Of a stretch of DNA of 64,000 bases, positions 29,156 through 38,580 are shown one piece after another. A model generated the notes under the pieces. It had not been told where the DNA came from. It made no database searches and saw nothing but the letters and a program-made list of their open reading frames with translations. Within the stretch, counting starts at the first letter, position 1, and the number at the start of each line of letters is the position of its first letter. The position numbers and the translations under genes are program-made. This stretch comes from Methylobacterium pseudosasicola (GTDB taxonomy: Bacteria > Pseudomonadota > Alphaproteobacteria > Rhizobiales > Beijerinckiaceae): the NCBI RefSeq assembly GCF_900114535.1, contig NZ_FOTK01000004.1, positions 124,001-188,000 of the forward strand. The letters are read 5' to 3'.

Positions 29156-30232
29156 TTGCAAGCACCTGTCCGCTACAGCCCCGATGTCGAGCACGTGCAG
29201 CCCGACGAGGGTAAGACCATCGCAGGACTGAACGAGACCTTCGACACCATCCTCAAGACGGTTGCCGAGGATTCCGGCCATGCCGTCCGTTCCGTCCACG
29301 CCAAGGCGCACGGCATCCTCGAAGGCGTCCTTCGGATCGATCCGGACCTGCCGCCGGAACTGGCCCAGGGGCTGTTCGCCAAGCCCGGTGCGCACAAGGT
29401 CTACATGCGGCTGTCGACCAATGCCGGCGACATCCTGCCCGACGCGGTCTCGCTGCCCCGGGGCCTCGCGCTGAAGGTTTTGGATGTCGAGGGCGAGCGC
29501 CTGCCCGAGGCCGAGGGCACGACCCAGAACTTCATTATGGTTAACGGCAAGGTCTTCCAGGCCCCGAACGCCCAGAAGTTCCTGGGCAGCCTCAAGCTGC
29601 TCGCCGGCACCACCGACCGGGTCGAGGGCCTGAAGGTCGCCGCCTCCACGGTGCTGCGCGGCGTCAACAAGGCGCTGACGGCCGTGGGCATCGAGAGTCC
29701 GACCCTCGGCTCGCTCGGTGGCGCGCCGAATGTCGATCCCCTCGGCGAGACCTATTACAGCGTCACCCCGTTCCGGTACGGCGACCACATCGCCAAATTC
29801 TCGATCGCGCCGGTCGCCCCGGGGCTGACCGCGCTCACCGGCACCGAGATCGACGCCTCCGGCCGACCGAACGCGATCCGCGAGACGGTGCGCTCCGAGA
29901 TGACGGGGATCGAGGGCGTGTGGGAATTCCGGGTCCAGCTCTGCCGCGACCTTGAGCGCCAGCCCGTCGAGGACCCGACCATCGAATGGAGCGAGGACGA
30001 GGCGCCGTTCCAGCGGGTCGGCCTCATCACCGTCCGCCCGCAGGACAGCTGGGACGAGTCCCGCGTCCGCACCGTGGATGAGGAGATGCGCTTCAGCGTC
30101 TGGACCGGGCTCGCCGCCCATCGGCCGCTGGGCAACATCAACCGCGCCCGAAACGCGCCCTACCGGCACTCGGCCGAGTTCCGCCAGCGCTTCAACGGCT
30201 GTCCGATCCACGAGCCCGGCGCCGGGCGCTAA
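29156..30232 (+). CDS. Catalase-family protein (small heme catalase-like)
   Basis: About 358-residue member of the catalase superfamily, y4iL-like, much shorter than classical catalases (about 480+). Recognisable segments: VHAKAHGILEGVLRID (active-site His region), VYMRLSTNAGDILPD, RGLALKVLDVEG, TTQNFIMVNGKVF, and a C-terminal NAPYRHSAEFR that holds the probable proximal Tyr. Likely peroxide- or hydroperoxide-related, activity unproven. TTG at 29156 is preferred, with GGAG 9 bases upstream; TTG 29078 would add 26 residues. It lies upstream of msrA, another oxidative-stress gene. Confidence 0.75.
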   Translation: MQAPVRYSPDVEHVQPDEGKTIAGLNETFDTILKTVAEDSGHAVRSVHAKAHGILEGVLRIDPDLPPELAQGLFAKPGAHKVYMRLSTNAGDILPDAVSLPRGLALKVLDVEGERLPEAEGTTQNFIMVNGKVFQAPNAQKFLGSLKLLAGTTDRVEGLKVAASTVLRGVNKALTAVGIESPTLGSLGGAPNVDPLGETYYSVTPFRYGDHIAKFSIAPVAPGLTALTGTEIDASGRPNAIRETVRSEMTGIEGVWEFRVQLCRDLERQPVEDPTIEWSEDEAPFQRVGLITVRPQDSWDESRVRTVDEEMRFSVWTGLAAHRPLGNINRARNAPYRHSAEFRQRFNGCPIHEPGAGR

Positions 30233-30243
30233 AGGAGGCCGGC

Positions 30244-30366
30244 ATACGCCATCCGATCGTGGCGGCGGCCGTCGCCATTGTCTTGCGTGGCGCGTCGCGG
30301 GTTCAGGCGGACAGCGGCAGGGTGCTGCCCAACGCCTTCGCCTGCGCAACCGGCGAGGCCCGCTGA
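30244..30366 (+). CDS. Possible 40-residue exported peptide with ATA start
   Basis: A strong ribosome site AAAGGAGG (30231-30238) overlaps the catalase-like stop and is followed 5 bases later by ATA, opening a 41-codon frame: short basic start, hydrophobic run (IVAAAVAIVL), then an Ala-rich region, like a signal peptide. If the ATA is a mutated ATG, this may be a decayed gene. GTG at 30259 is an in-frame alternative. No homologue recognised. Confidence 0.3.
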   Translation: MRHPIVAAAVAIVLRGASRVQADSGRVLPNAFACATGEAR

Positions 30367-30403
30367 AGGGGCGCCGGCTCAGGAAGCGCGAGAAATTCCG
30401 GCG

Positions 30404-30434
30404 GGCGCTTCGCCCCCGGGAGGGGCGAAGCGCC
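30404..30434. terminator. Strong hairpin between catalase-like gene and msrA
   Basis: Perfect 13-base stem (GGCGCTTCGCCCC with its complement) and 5-base loop, about 58 bases upstream of msrA. No T tract follows, so it may end the catalase transcript or act in the msrA leader. Confidence 0.45.
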
Positions 30435-30492
30435 ATCGGAGTTCCCATCTAAGGGAGATGACGGGACGCTTCGGTCCTACGGAGGAAGCACG

Positions 30493-31011
30493 ATGAGCGA
30501 AGAGAGAGCGGTGCTGGCGGGCGGCTGCTTCTGGGGCATGCAGGACCTGATCCGGCGCCAGAAGGGCGTGCTCACCACCCGCGTCGGCTACACCGGCGGC
30601 GACGTGCCGAACGCGACCTACCGCAACCACGGCACCCATGCCGAGGCGATCGAGATCGTCTACGACCCGGCGAAGACGAGCTTCCGGCTCATCCTGGAGT
30701 TCTTCTTCCAGATCCACGACCCCACGACGCCGAACCGCCAGGGCAACGACCGGGGCCTGAGCTATCGGTCGGCCATCTACTATCTCGACGATGCGCAGCG
30801 CCGGGTCGCGGAGGAAACCATCGCCGATGTCGACGCGTCGGGGCTCTGGCCGGGCAAGGTGGTGACCGAGGTGGCGCCGGCGGGGCCGTTCTGGGAGGCC
30901 GAGCCGGAGCATCAGGACTACCTGGAGCGTCGGCCGGACGGCTATACCTGCCACTTCATCAGGCCGAACTGGACGTTGCCGGCCAGGTCCCCGGCCACGC
31001 AGGACGCCTGA
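30493..31011 (+). CDS. msrA: Peptide-methionine (S)-S-oxide reductase MsrA
   Basis: 172-residue cytoplasmic repair enzyme reducing methionine-S-sulfoxide. Catalytic Cys lies in GGCFWGMQ near residue 12; [23 protein letters not shown] and [17 protein letters not shown] are conserved MsrA blocks. GGAGGA lies 7 bases upstream of ATG 30493. The C-terminal resolving-Cys region typical of longer MsrAs is absent, so recycling may use thioredoxin directly. Confidence 0.93.
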   Translation: MSEERAVLAGGCFWGMQDLIRRQKGVLTTRVGYTGGDVPNATYRNHGTHAEAIEIVYDPAKTSFRLILEFFFQIHDPTTPNRQGNDRGLSYRSAIYYLDDAQRRVAEETIADVDASGLWPGKVVTEVAPAGPFWEAEPEHQDYLERRPDGYTCHFIRPNWTLPARSPATQDA

Positions 31012-31400
31012 GCATCGATCGCCGGCGCCGGCGCGACGTCGTTCGCGGCCGGCGCCTGCTCGACCGTGACGAAGCTCCGGCCCGCGCGGTGATCGCGTGG
31101 ATGCCGATGATGGGCGAGGCCGTCGATAGCTGATTCCGGTCCCCATGGACGGCGTCGCCCTGGCCCGAGAGATCGGCCGGCACGTCGGCGACCGACCCGC
31201 GGTGCCGACGTCCGATTGCAACGCGATCGGAAACGGCTCTAAGCCACATATCGACCCGGGGCGGCCTCGATCTCCTGCGCGAGCCTGATTCGGTCGAGCA
31301 GCTTTCCCGTATCCTTCGTCGGGTGACGACCCGGCGTCGCCAAGCATGGAGTGGGGCGACGTCTCCAAGGCCTTCGGGCCTTCCGACGTAACCGTGCGCG
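31012..31400. other. Intergenic region upstream of the sensor kinase
   Basis: About 390 bases with no recognisable gene. Frames on both strands are low-complexity Arg/Ser-rich. The kinase promoter should lie in the 3' part, but no clear box is seen. Confidence 0.5.
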
Positions 31401-34400
31401 ATGGACCGATCCGCCAGCCCCGAGTGTGATCTCACGATGCGTTCGACCCCACCGAGCGAGACGGCTCGCCTCCGGGCGCTGGAGAGCTACCGCCTGCTCG
31501 ACACGCCGCGCGAGAGCGACTTCGACGAGATCGCGGAGGCTGCGGCGGAGCTCTGCGAAGCACCGATCGGCGTGGTCAACCTGATCGGCGACGGCCGTCA
31601 GTTCTTCAAGGCGGAGGTCGGCCTGGGCGTGCGCGAGACGCCCCTTGAATCGTCCTTCTGCCGCCAAGCCCTGCTGCAGGAAGATTTTCTCTACATCCAG
31701 GACGCCGCGCGCGATCCGCGGTTCATCGGAAACCCGCTCGTCGTCGGCGATCCCGGTTTGCGCTTCTACGCCGGGGCCCTGCTCAAGACGCCTGACGGCC
31801 ATCCCGTCGGCACGGTCTGCGTTCTCGACACGAAGCCGCACGAGCTGACCGAGCGGCAGCGCAAGGGGCTGATGCGCCTGGCCCGGCAGACCATGGTGCA
31901 GATGGAGCTGCGCCGCGCGCTGCGGGAGCAGGCCGAGCAGCGCCTGCTGCACGAGCGCATCCTCGACAGCGCGACCGACTACGCGATCATCGCGACCGAC
32001 GCCCGGGGCAACGTCACGCGCTGGAATGCGGGCGCCGAGAACGTGCTCGGCTGGAGTGAGGCGGAGATGCTGGGCCACTCGGCAGCGCTGTTCTTCACGC
32101 CGGAGGACCGTGCCGGCGCGCGGCCGGAAACCGAGATGGCGCTCGCGCTGGAGAACGGGAGCGCCCCCGACGAGCGCTGGCACCTGCGTAAGGACGGCAG
32201 CCGCTTCTGGGCCTCCGGAGAACTGATGCCCCTGAAGGCGGATGACGGCGACGTCATCGGCTTCCTCAAGATCCTGCGCGATCGCACCGCGCAGCGCGCG
32301 ACCGAGGCGGCCCTGCAGGCGAGCGAGATGCGCTACCGCTCGCTGGTCGAGGTCAGCCCCCAGGTCGTGTGGTTCGGCGATGCCGCGGGCAACGTCACCT
32401 ACTGCAACGCCTATTGGTACGATTACACGGGCTTGCCGCCCGGCGTGACCGGAGAGGCCAGCTGGATGTCCGTCATCCATCCCGATTACCGCGAGTCCAC
32501 GCGGCAGGCTTGGCTCGCGGCGGCGACCTCGGGACGGTCCTACGAGATTGAGTTCCCGCTTCGGCGCGCGGACGGTGAATACCGCTGGTTCCTGTCCCGG
32601 GCGAAGCCGATCTTGGACGCGGACGGGACCGTCCAGAGCTGGATCGGGACGTCGCTCGACATCCACGAGCGCAAGGTCGCCGAGCGCCGCTTCGAGGCCC
32701 TGACCGAGCTCGCCCCGGCGATCATCTGGTTCGGTACGCCCGATGGCGGCGTCAGCTACCTTAACGACCGCTGGTTCGTCTACACCGGACAGACGCCGGA
32801 GCAGGCGCTGCCCTCCGGTTGGGCCGAAGCCATCCACCCGGACGACTTGGACGGCCTACTGCGCGCCTGGGACGAGGCCCGCGCGCGGGAGACCGTCTAC
32901 GACACCGAGGCGCGCCTGCGCCGCTATGACGGGCAATATCGGTGGTACCTGATCCGCGCCGAGCCGATGCGCGAGGCCGGGGGTGCCGTCACGGGCTGGC
33001 TCGGCAGCAACACCGATATCCATGACCGCAGGCAGATCGAAGAGGACCTGCGCAAGGCGCGCGAGCAGCTGCGCCTCGCCGTCGAGGCGACCGGGACCGG
33101 CATCTTCGATTACGACCTCGTCGCCGACGTGCTGGAATGGGACCTGCGCACCCGCGCCTTCTTCGGCCTGGGACCGGACGCGCCCGTCAACCTCGACGTC
33201 TACCTGGCCCGCCTGCACCCGGACGATCGGGCCAGGGCGGATGAGGCGGTCCAGGCCGCGCTCGATCCGGCCGGCAAGGGCGCCTACGACATCACGTACC
33301 GCGTTGTCGTCCCCGAGGAGGGTGTCGAGCGCTGGGTCTCGGCCAAGGGCCAGACGCTGTTCGAGGGCGGCCGACCGGTGCGCCTCATCGGCACAGCGCG
33401 CGACGTCACCGAGAGCCGGAAGGCGGAGCAGACCCTGCGCGAGACCGAGGAGCGCTACCGGCTGGCCTCGCGCGCCACCAACGACGCGATCTGGGACTGG
33501 AACCTCACGACGAACCAGATCCTATGGAACGAAGCCCTCCAGACCGCCCACGGCTATGGGCCGGACGCCATCGAACCCACCGGCGATTGGTGGATCGCCC
33601 ATATCCACCCCGACGACCGGGCGCGCATCGACGCCTCGATCCATGCGGTCATCGACGGCACCGGCCTCGTCTGGAGCAACGAATACCGCTTCCAGCGGGC
33701 GGACGGCGCCTACGCCAGCATCCTCGATCGCGGCTACGTCATCCGCGCCGGCGACGGCCGGGCCATCCGCATGATCGGCGCCATGCTCGACATCACGGCG
33801 CGCAAGCGGGCCGAGGAGCACCAGCGCCTGCTCACCGGCGAGCTTCAGCACCGGGTCAAGAACACCCTGGCCCTCGTCCAGGCCATCGCCAGCCAGACCC
33901 TGCGCGGCGCCACCGATGTCGACGCCATGCGCGAGGCGTTCGCGTCCCGCCTGATCTCGCTGGGACGCGCCCACGATATCCTCACCGCGTCGAGCTGGAC
34001 CGAGGCTCCCATCCAAGAGGTGGTGGACGGGGCGCTGGCGGTGCATCGCGGCGTCGCCCCGCACCGCATCCGCGTGAGCGGCCCGAACGTTCCCTTGGCG
34101 GCCAAATCCGCGCTGTCGCTGGCGCTCGCCCTGCACGAACTCGCCACCAACGCGACGAAGTACGGAGCGCTCGCGAACGAATCCGGCGCCGTGGACCTGT
34201 GCTGGCACGTCGTGCACGCGGATGGCACCTCACGCTTCTGCCTGACCTGGTCGGAGCAGGGCGGCCCGCCGATCCTCGCGCCGCCGACCCGCCGGGGCTT
34301 CGGCTCGCGCCTGATCGAGCGCAGCTTCGCCGCGGAGGTGGGCGGGCAAGTCCGGCTCACCTACGCCCCGACCGGCCTCGTCTGCCACCTGGAAGCGCCC

Positions 34401-34442
34401 CTCCGCGCCATGCAGGACCATCGCGACGAGGCGGCGGCCTGA
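31401..34442 (+). CDS. HWE-family sensor histidine kinase with GAF and five PAS domains
   Basis: 1013-residue cytoplasmic sensor with no membrane segment. Order: GAF (about 20-175, begins TARLRALESYRLLDTP), then five PAS units at roughly 183-305, 308-430, 432-555, 556-680 and 685-805, several ending in PAC motifs (GxSxDIHERK-like), then an HWE kinase domain. The phospho-acceptor is His817 in GELQHRVKNTLALVQ; ALHELATNATKYGAL is the ATP-binding N box and RRGFGSRLIERSF the G box. No cognate response regulator is adjacent. HWE kinases often act in light or general-stress signalling in Hyphomicrobiales. ATG at 31437 is an alternative start. Confidence 0.88.
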   Translation: MDRSASPECDLTMRSTPPSETARLRALESYRLLDTPRESDFDEIAEAAAELCEAPIGVVNLIGDGRQFFKAEVGLGVRETPLESSFCRQALLQEDFLYIQDAARDPRFIGNPLVVGDPGLRFYAGALLKTPDGHPVGTVCVLDTKPHELTERQRKGLMRLARQTMVQMELRRALREQAEQRLLHERILDSATDYAIIATDARGNVTRWNAGAENVLGWSEAEMLGHSAALFFTPEDRAGARPETEMALALENGSAPDERWHLRKDGSRFWASGELMPLKADDGDVIGFLKILRDRTAQRATEAALQASEMRYRSLVEVSPQVVWFGDAAGNVTYCNAYWYDYTGLPPGVTGEASWMSVIHPDYRESTRQAWLAAATSGRSYEIEFPLRRADGEYRWFLSRAKPILDADGTVQSWIGTSLDIHERKVAERRFEALTELAPAIIWFGTPDGGVSYLNDRWFVYTGQTPEQALPSGWAEAIHPDDLDGLLRAWDEARARETVYDTEARLRRYDGQYRWYLIRAEPMREAGGAVTGWLGSNTDIHDRRQIEEDLRKAREQLRLAVEATGTGIFDYDLVADVLEWDLRTRAFFGLGPDAPVNLDVYLARLHPDDRARADEAVQAALDPAGKGAYDITYRVVVPEEGVERWVSAKGQTLFEGGRPVRLIGTARDVTESRKAEQTLRETEERYRLASRATNDAIWDWNLTTNQILWNEALQTAHGYGPDAIEPTGDWWIAHIHPDDRARIDASIHAVIDGTGLVWSNEYRFQRADGAYASILDRGYVIRAGDGRAIRMIGAMLDITARKRAEEHQRLLTGELQHRVKNTLALVQAIASQTLRGATDVDAMREAFASRLISLGRAHDILTASSWTEAPIQEVVDGALAVHRGVAPHRIRVSGPNVPLAAKSALSLALALHELATNATKYGALANESGAVDLCWHVVHADGTSRFCLTWSEQGGPPILAPPTRRGFGSRLIERSFAAEVGGQVRLTYAPTGLVCHLEAPLRAMQDHRDEAAA

Positions 34443-34928
34443 TCATCGGTTTTCGCCGTCCGTCGCGGTGGTCGTTCAGGATCTCCACGACCATGGCGCG
34501 ATCCGCGGCGATGGCGTCGCGGACCTTGGCGATGTCGGCCGGGTTCGGGTCGTCTCCGCCGCCGTCAGCAGCAGGTCGGTCCCGGTAGCCGAGGTCCGCC
34601 CGTCGCCGCTCGGCGCATGCACGTGCCTGTCGTTCCGTTGCCGCAGCCGTAGCGCCTCGGTTTCCGTTCCCATGTCCCTTGTCCCGACCCGGCCCCCAAG
34701 CTGGAACGCCCGGGGCACGACGGTCGGGGGCCTACCGCTCCCTAGGCATCTCGCCGAGCTGGGAAGACGCCGCTCCTCGGCGCTCAGGGCTTTCGGATGG
34801 CCCCTTGAACCACAGTGGCGCTTGCAATCCTTGACTCTGCGGCGGCAGGGGATCGCCCAGGCAAACGCGTCCTTGCTGCGCTTGTAAGGCCACGATTTGG
34901 ACGCTGGCTATGAGCGGGGGGCCGTGTC
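34443..34928. other. Intergenic region with possible degraded reverse-strand gene
   Basis: About 486 bases between the kinase and rsgA. The kinase-proximal half has a reverse-strand coding-like signature described separately (34446-34718). The rest shows nothing convincing. Confidence 0.45.
34446..34718 (-). pseudogene. Possible frameshifted small gene
   Basis: On the minus strand, one frame begins with MGTETEALRLRQR, a second frame reads like a natural protein (ADIAKVRDAIAADRAMVV, then EILNDHRDG), and between them LLLTAAET appears in the first frame again. Joined across about three shifts this would give a roughly 75-residue helical protein. It could be a decayed gene, a sequencing-error artefact or chance. 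No family recognised. Confidence 0.3.
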
Positions 34929-35963
34929 ATGGCTTGGTCGGTGACTGATCATTCCGTCTGCCTCCATCCCGTGCCGCCTGACAGCCTCGGCTGGTCCAGC
35001 TTCTTCGACGACCAGCTGGAGCGCCACGAGACCGATCTCGCTCGCATGCGGATCGCCACCGTCCACCGCTCCCGCCTGACCGCTCTTTCGCTCACCGGAC
35101 CGGTCAAGCTGACGCTCCCGGTTCACACCAACACCGGCGATTTCGCGGTGGGCGATTGGGTGCTGGTCGATCCTCGGACTCAGACCCTGCACCGCCGCCT
35201 GAACCGCAAGTCGGTCCTGGAGCGCCGCACCGAAGGCAGCCGGACGCCGCAGGCGGCCGCGGCCAATGTCGATACGCTGTTCGTCGTCACATCCTGCAAC
35301 GCGGATTTCAATCCGGCTCGGCTCGAGCGCTATCTGGCTCTGGCCAACCAGGGCGGCGCACATCCGGTGATCCTGCTCACCAAGGCGGACACCGCGGCCG
35401 ATGTGCAAACCTACCAGCGCCAGGCTGCCGAGCTGCAGCGCGGTCTGGCGGTCGTGACCGTCAATCCCCGTCTCCCGGAGGCTGCAAGTGTCTTGTCGCC
35501 GTGGTGCGGCGTCGGGCAGACCGTCGCCCTGGTCGGCTCCTCGGGTGTCGGCAAATCGACTCTGGTGAACACTCTGACCGGCTTGGATCAGGAGGGCGCC
35601 CAGGAGACCGGAAGCATCCGCGAGCACGACGCGAAAGGACGCCACACCACGACGGCGCGCTCGCTGCACGCCATCGCCGGCGGCGGCTGGGTCATCGACA
35701 CGCCCGGGATGCGAACGCTTCAGGTCAGCGACGCGGCCGACGGCATCGCGACCCTGTTCGCCGAGATCACCGAGCTCGCGCCCGCGTGCCGGTTCCGCGA
35801 CTGCACGCATGCCCACGAACCCGGCTGCGCCGTGCGGGCCGCCGTTGCCGACGGCCGGCTGGATCCGGAGCGGCTGACCCGATGGCGCAAGCTGCTCACC
35901 GAGAACCGCGACAACACCCCGGTTTCCTCCGGGCCGCGCGGTCGTCAAAAGGCCGGCCGATAG
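34929..35963 (+). CDS. rsgA: Ribosome small-subunit-dependent GTPase A
   Basis: 344-residue circularly permuted GTPase assisting late 30S maturation. Order of motifs is diagnostic: OB-fold N-terminus (about 55-110), G4 LLTKADT near residue 150, G1 GSSGVGKSTL near 203, then G3 DTPGMR, and a C-terminal zinc knuckle CRFRDCTHAHEPGC near 287. ATG at 34929 has only a weak ribosome site. Single gene, convergent with the TadG-like gene 9 bases away. Confidence 0.93.
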   Translation: MAWSVTDHSVCLHPVPPDSLGWSSFFDDQLERHETDLARMRIATVHRSRLTALSLTGPVKLTLPVHTNTGDFAVGDWVLVDPRTQTLHRRLNRKSVLERRTEGSRTPQAAAANVDTLFVVTSCNADFNPARLERYLALANQGGAHPVILLTKADTAADVQTYQRQAAELQRGLAVVTVNPRLPEAASVLSPWCGVGQTVALVGSSGVGKSTLVNTLTGLDQEGAQETGSIREHDAKGRHTTTARSLHAIAGGGWVIDTPGMRTLQVSDAADGIATLFAEITELAPACRFRDCTHAHEPGCAVRAAVADGRLDPERLTRWRKLLTENRDNTPVSSGPRGRQKAGR

Positions 35964-35972
35964 GCGTCTCCA

Positions 35973-37304
35973 TCAATTCGTGATCCGCACAGAGGCGAGC
36001 GCTGCGCTGAACAGCTGTTGCATCGCTTGATTGATGTCGCCGTCCGTTGTGACGGGGAAATACAAGCCGTCCGTGGCGCAGCTTTTCAGCATCGGACCTA
36101 TGTTGTTCTCGAATGGTTTGACGTTGGCGTTGTAAAAATCATTATTATATAGTGGCAGATATTGAGTGTATATGATGCCGATCTTGATGTTGTTGTTTTT
36201 CATTGCCTGACACGTAGACGGGCTGATGGCGCTGATGAAGCGATTATTGTTGATTTTGAAGCCGGCATTTTGATTGCTCATCGTGCCGTCGATGGGCGTA
36301 TCCTGCACGCCGTCCGTCACAAAAAACAGAAACCGTATCGGCGTCTGCGCGGTCACGCCATTGCCGCTGGCCGGGATCGTGGTCGTCATCTTGGCGATCG
36401 CACGCTCATAGGCGGTCTGACTGTCGCGCTGGTCCTGATAAGAATAAGCCAGGTCGATCTGATTGGAGGCGGTTTTTACTTGATCAAGGGAGGGCGTCAG
36501 CTGGATCAGTCGCGTTTGTATGTCGCTGAAGGTCCACATCTCCATTCGGAATTGCTGCGTCAGGTTCATGCTCGATTTCGCGGAATCGACGAGGTTGGAC
36601 ACAGAGTCGCGAAGAACCTGGATGCGAAGCTTTATGTTGTTACGCTTGGCGATATTATAGTTATCGTTCGTGTTTTCAGTGCCGTTACTGTTGAGGAGAT
36701 GGCAGGCGAAAGCGCAGCCGCCCGCCACGCGTTGCATGTTGGAGATATCGGTTGCGGTCGCCGCCAGTCCCATGGATGGCGAGTTGTCCAGCAGCAAGTA
36801 AAAATCTATGTACTGTGCAACATTTCGAACGCTGCCCGATTGCCCTGAAATATTCATCGTCGTGACGTTCATCATGCTGCCGAGCGTCGTGCGCACGGTC
36901 GCCGTGTAGCTCGCTGTCAGTCCGACTTGGGTGACGCCCGGCAATGGAAGGGCGACGAACGAGGTGATCGTGACGCCTCCCAGCTTTGCGGCATCCGCCA
37001 TGAACTGCGTGCGCGCGCTGGCGAGCATGTCGGAGGTCATGACGTTCGTCTTCTGCGTGATGACGCCGAGGACGGCAGCATCGACCGCTGCGTCGAGCTG
37101 AGCTTTGGCGGCATTGCGCCGACCATAATCGACGGCTGAACCCGCAGCATAAAGCATTGGAACGACCATCAAGGCGAAGATGATCGCCACCTGCCCGCTT
37201 CGCGCCTTCGAGAAACGCCGCGCGAGATGTTGAAGGAAGCCCTTTCGCTCCGGGCGCGCTGTCGCGTCGCGCCGGGTTCGCCACGCGCTCAGTAGGTCGG
37301 GCAC
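35973..37304 (-). CDS. TadG-like pilus assembly protein with von Willebrand A domain
   Basis: About 443 residues. A single N-terminal membrane segment (VAIIFALMVVPMLYAAGSAVDYG) of TadE/TadG type is followed by a large extracytoplasmic region with a VWA fold; LLLDNSPSMG gives the metal-site DxSxS motif. The GTG at 37304 is chosen: GGGAGG lies 6 bases upstream and the gene then overlaps the preceding TadE-like gene by 16 bases. Asn-rich stretches (NSNGTENTNDNYN) and notably AT-rich codons distinguish it from flanking genes. Works with the upstream TadE-like genes; no tadA/B/C or cpaC genes are present here. Confidence 0.82.
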   Translation of the reverse strand: MPDLLSAWRTRRDATARPERKGFLQHLARRFSKARSGQVAIIFALMVVPMLYAAGSAVDYGRRNAAKAQLDAAVDAAVLGVITQKTNVMTSDMLASARTQFMADAAKLGGVTITSFVALPLPGVTQVGLTASYTATVRTTLGSMMNVTTMNISGQSGSVRNVAQYIDFYLLLDNSPSMGLAATATDISNMQRVAGGCAFACHLLNSNGTENTNDNYNIAKRNNIKLRIQVLRDSVSNLVDSAKSSMNLTQQFRMEMWTFSDIQTRLIQLTPSLDQVKTASNQIDLAYSYQDQRDSQTAYERAIAKMTTTIPASGNGVTAQTPIRFLFFVTDGVQDTPIDGTMSNQNAGFKINNNRFISAISPSTCQAMKNNNIKIGIIYTQYLPLYNNDFYNANVKPFENNIGPMLKSCATDGLYFPVTTDGDINQAMQQLFSAALASVRITN

Positions 37305-37897
37305 TTCGATCCTCCCGGCATCACCACCTCGCCCTTGTCGAGGCGTTGCGCCCACGAGATCTGGCGGCTGAACACCAGCCCTCTGGCCCCAAAGATCGTT
37401 TGATAAAGCTTCGAGCCAATGATCGGCGCGTAGGACACGGTGACCTCAGCTAAAACATAACGGGCGCCGTCGTATTGAAAGGTCGCAGGCGTGGCCGGCA
37501 GACCGCTGTTGCCGTTGAGCGTGAGGACCGGGCGGGCGTTTTGCGGGTAACTCGAGCAGATGCCGCCGTAGAGCGAGCCGGAAATGCTTTCGACACCCAT
37601 GGCATGGATGGCGACCTGTAAGTTGGACGTCGGATAGGGGCGCATGATCGAACCGGCGGCATTGACGATTGCGGCCATGTCGGTCGTCGTCGGACTGCCG
37701 TTGGTCGCGCGCCCCGAGAGGTCGGCGATGGTGCGCGCATACAGGGTGGTCTTTCTTCCCGTGTCGATGGCACGCACGAGTTCCGTCAGCCCGAAGTAAA
37801 GCGTGATGAGCAGCGGCAGGATCATCGCGAACTCGATGGCTGCGACGCCGCCTGCGTCGCGCCGGAAGCGCGCCAGTCGCTGTGCGGACAAGACCAT
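37289..37897 (-). CDS. TadE-family pilus assembly protein
   Basis: 202 residues. N-terminal membrane anchor with the TadE signature GGVAAIEFAMILPLLITLYFG near residues 16-36, followed by an extracytoplasmic domain. Two Cys (ICSSYP, SKCPTY at the end) could form a disulfide. ATG at 37897 lies 11 bases after the stop of the other TadE-like gene. Probable minor pseudopilin of a tight-adherence pilus, with the TadG-like protein. Confidence 0.82.
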   Translation of the reverse strand: MVLSAQRLARFRRDAGGVAAIEFAMILPLLITLYFGLTELVRAIDTGRKTTLYARTIADLSGRATNGSPTTTDMAAIVNAAGSIMRPYPTSNLQVAIHAMGVESISGSLYGGICSSYPQNARPVLTLNGNSGLPATPATFQYDGARYVLAEVTVSYAPIIGSKLYQTIFGARGLVFSRQISWAQRLDKGEVVMPGGSKCPTY

Positions 37898-37908
37898 CGG
37901 GGGGTTGC

Positions 37909-38580
37909 TCAGGAGCTGGACGGGCAAGCGGCGGTCGAGTTGAATGGCTCGACTTGGAAGACGGTCGCGGCTTGGATCAGGCGCCGCCGGTTCGGCAGCG
38001 TCGCGTAGGCAGCCCCCAGCAGAGGGAAATAGACCGGTACATCGATGGCCGCCTGAACGACGACGACGTCGCCGGCCCGCGCGCAGGTGTAGGACGGGAA
38101 ATTCGTATTCCAGTCCGAAATGCCCGTCGTCGCGTTCGTGGCTGTCGCCTGCACGGGGGTGGCCGAGCCAAAGCTCGCAGCCTTCGTGATGCTGACCCGC
38201 ACGTTGGCGCAGGGAAAAACCGTGATGCGTGCCCGGCCTCCGGGGTAGCACATGGCCGTGCGGAAATTGTTGAGCAGGGTCGTCGTGTCGGTGATGCTTG
38301 TATTGGCCGTCTGGAATTGACCCGTGTAGATTTGGCGGCCTGCGTCGGTCACCGCCTGCTGGAGGATCTCCTGCGCGAAATAGGTGACGCCGGCCTCCAA
38401 GATGGCGCCGGACAGCGCTAGAAACGGCAGCGCGACGAGGGCGAACTCGACTGCCGAGGCGCCGCCCTGGTGACGGGGTAAGGCATGAAGCGCGCGCAGG
38501 ATCGAACGGCGGACGGTGCGGGATGCGCGCGCGGTCGTTGCACGACCGATCTCGCTCTCCCCCTGAAGGCCGATCCACAT
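37909..38580 (-). CDS. TadE-family pilus assembly protein, second copy
   Basis: About 223 residues with a basic N-terminus of 40 residues and then GGASAVEFALVALPFLALSG, the TadE prepilin-like segment. The extracytoplasmic part has paired Cys (AMCYPGG, FPCANV, YTCARAG, AACPSSS). ATG at 38580 is used; ATG at 38646 would add 22 residues and neither has a good ribosome site. First gene of a three-gene minus-strand operon. Confidence 0.78.
   Translation of the reverse strand: MWIGLQGESEIGRATTARASRTVRRSILRALHALPRHQGGASAVEFALVALPFLALSGAILEAGVTYFAQEILQQAVTDAGRQIYTGQFQTANTSITDTTTLLNNFRTAMCYPGGRARITVFPCANVRVSITKAASFGSATPVQATATNATTGISDWNTNFPSYTCARAGDVVVVQAAIDVPVYFPLLGAAYATLPNRRRLIQAATVFQVEPFNSTAACPSSS

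Noticed and set aside
34468-34887. 139-codon plus-strand frame before rsgA
   Set aside because: Translation is Arg/Ser-rich without family features, and the minus strand looks more protein-like here.
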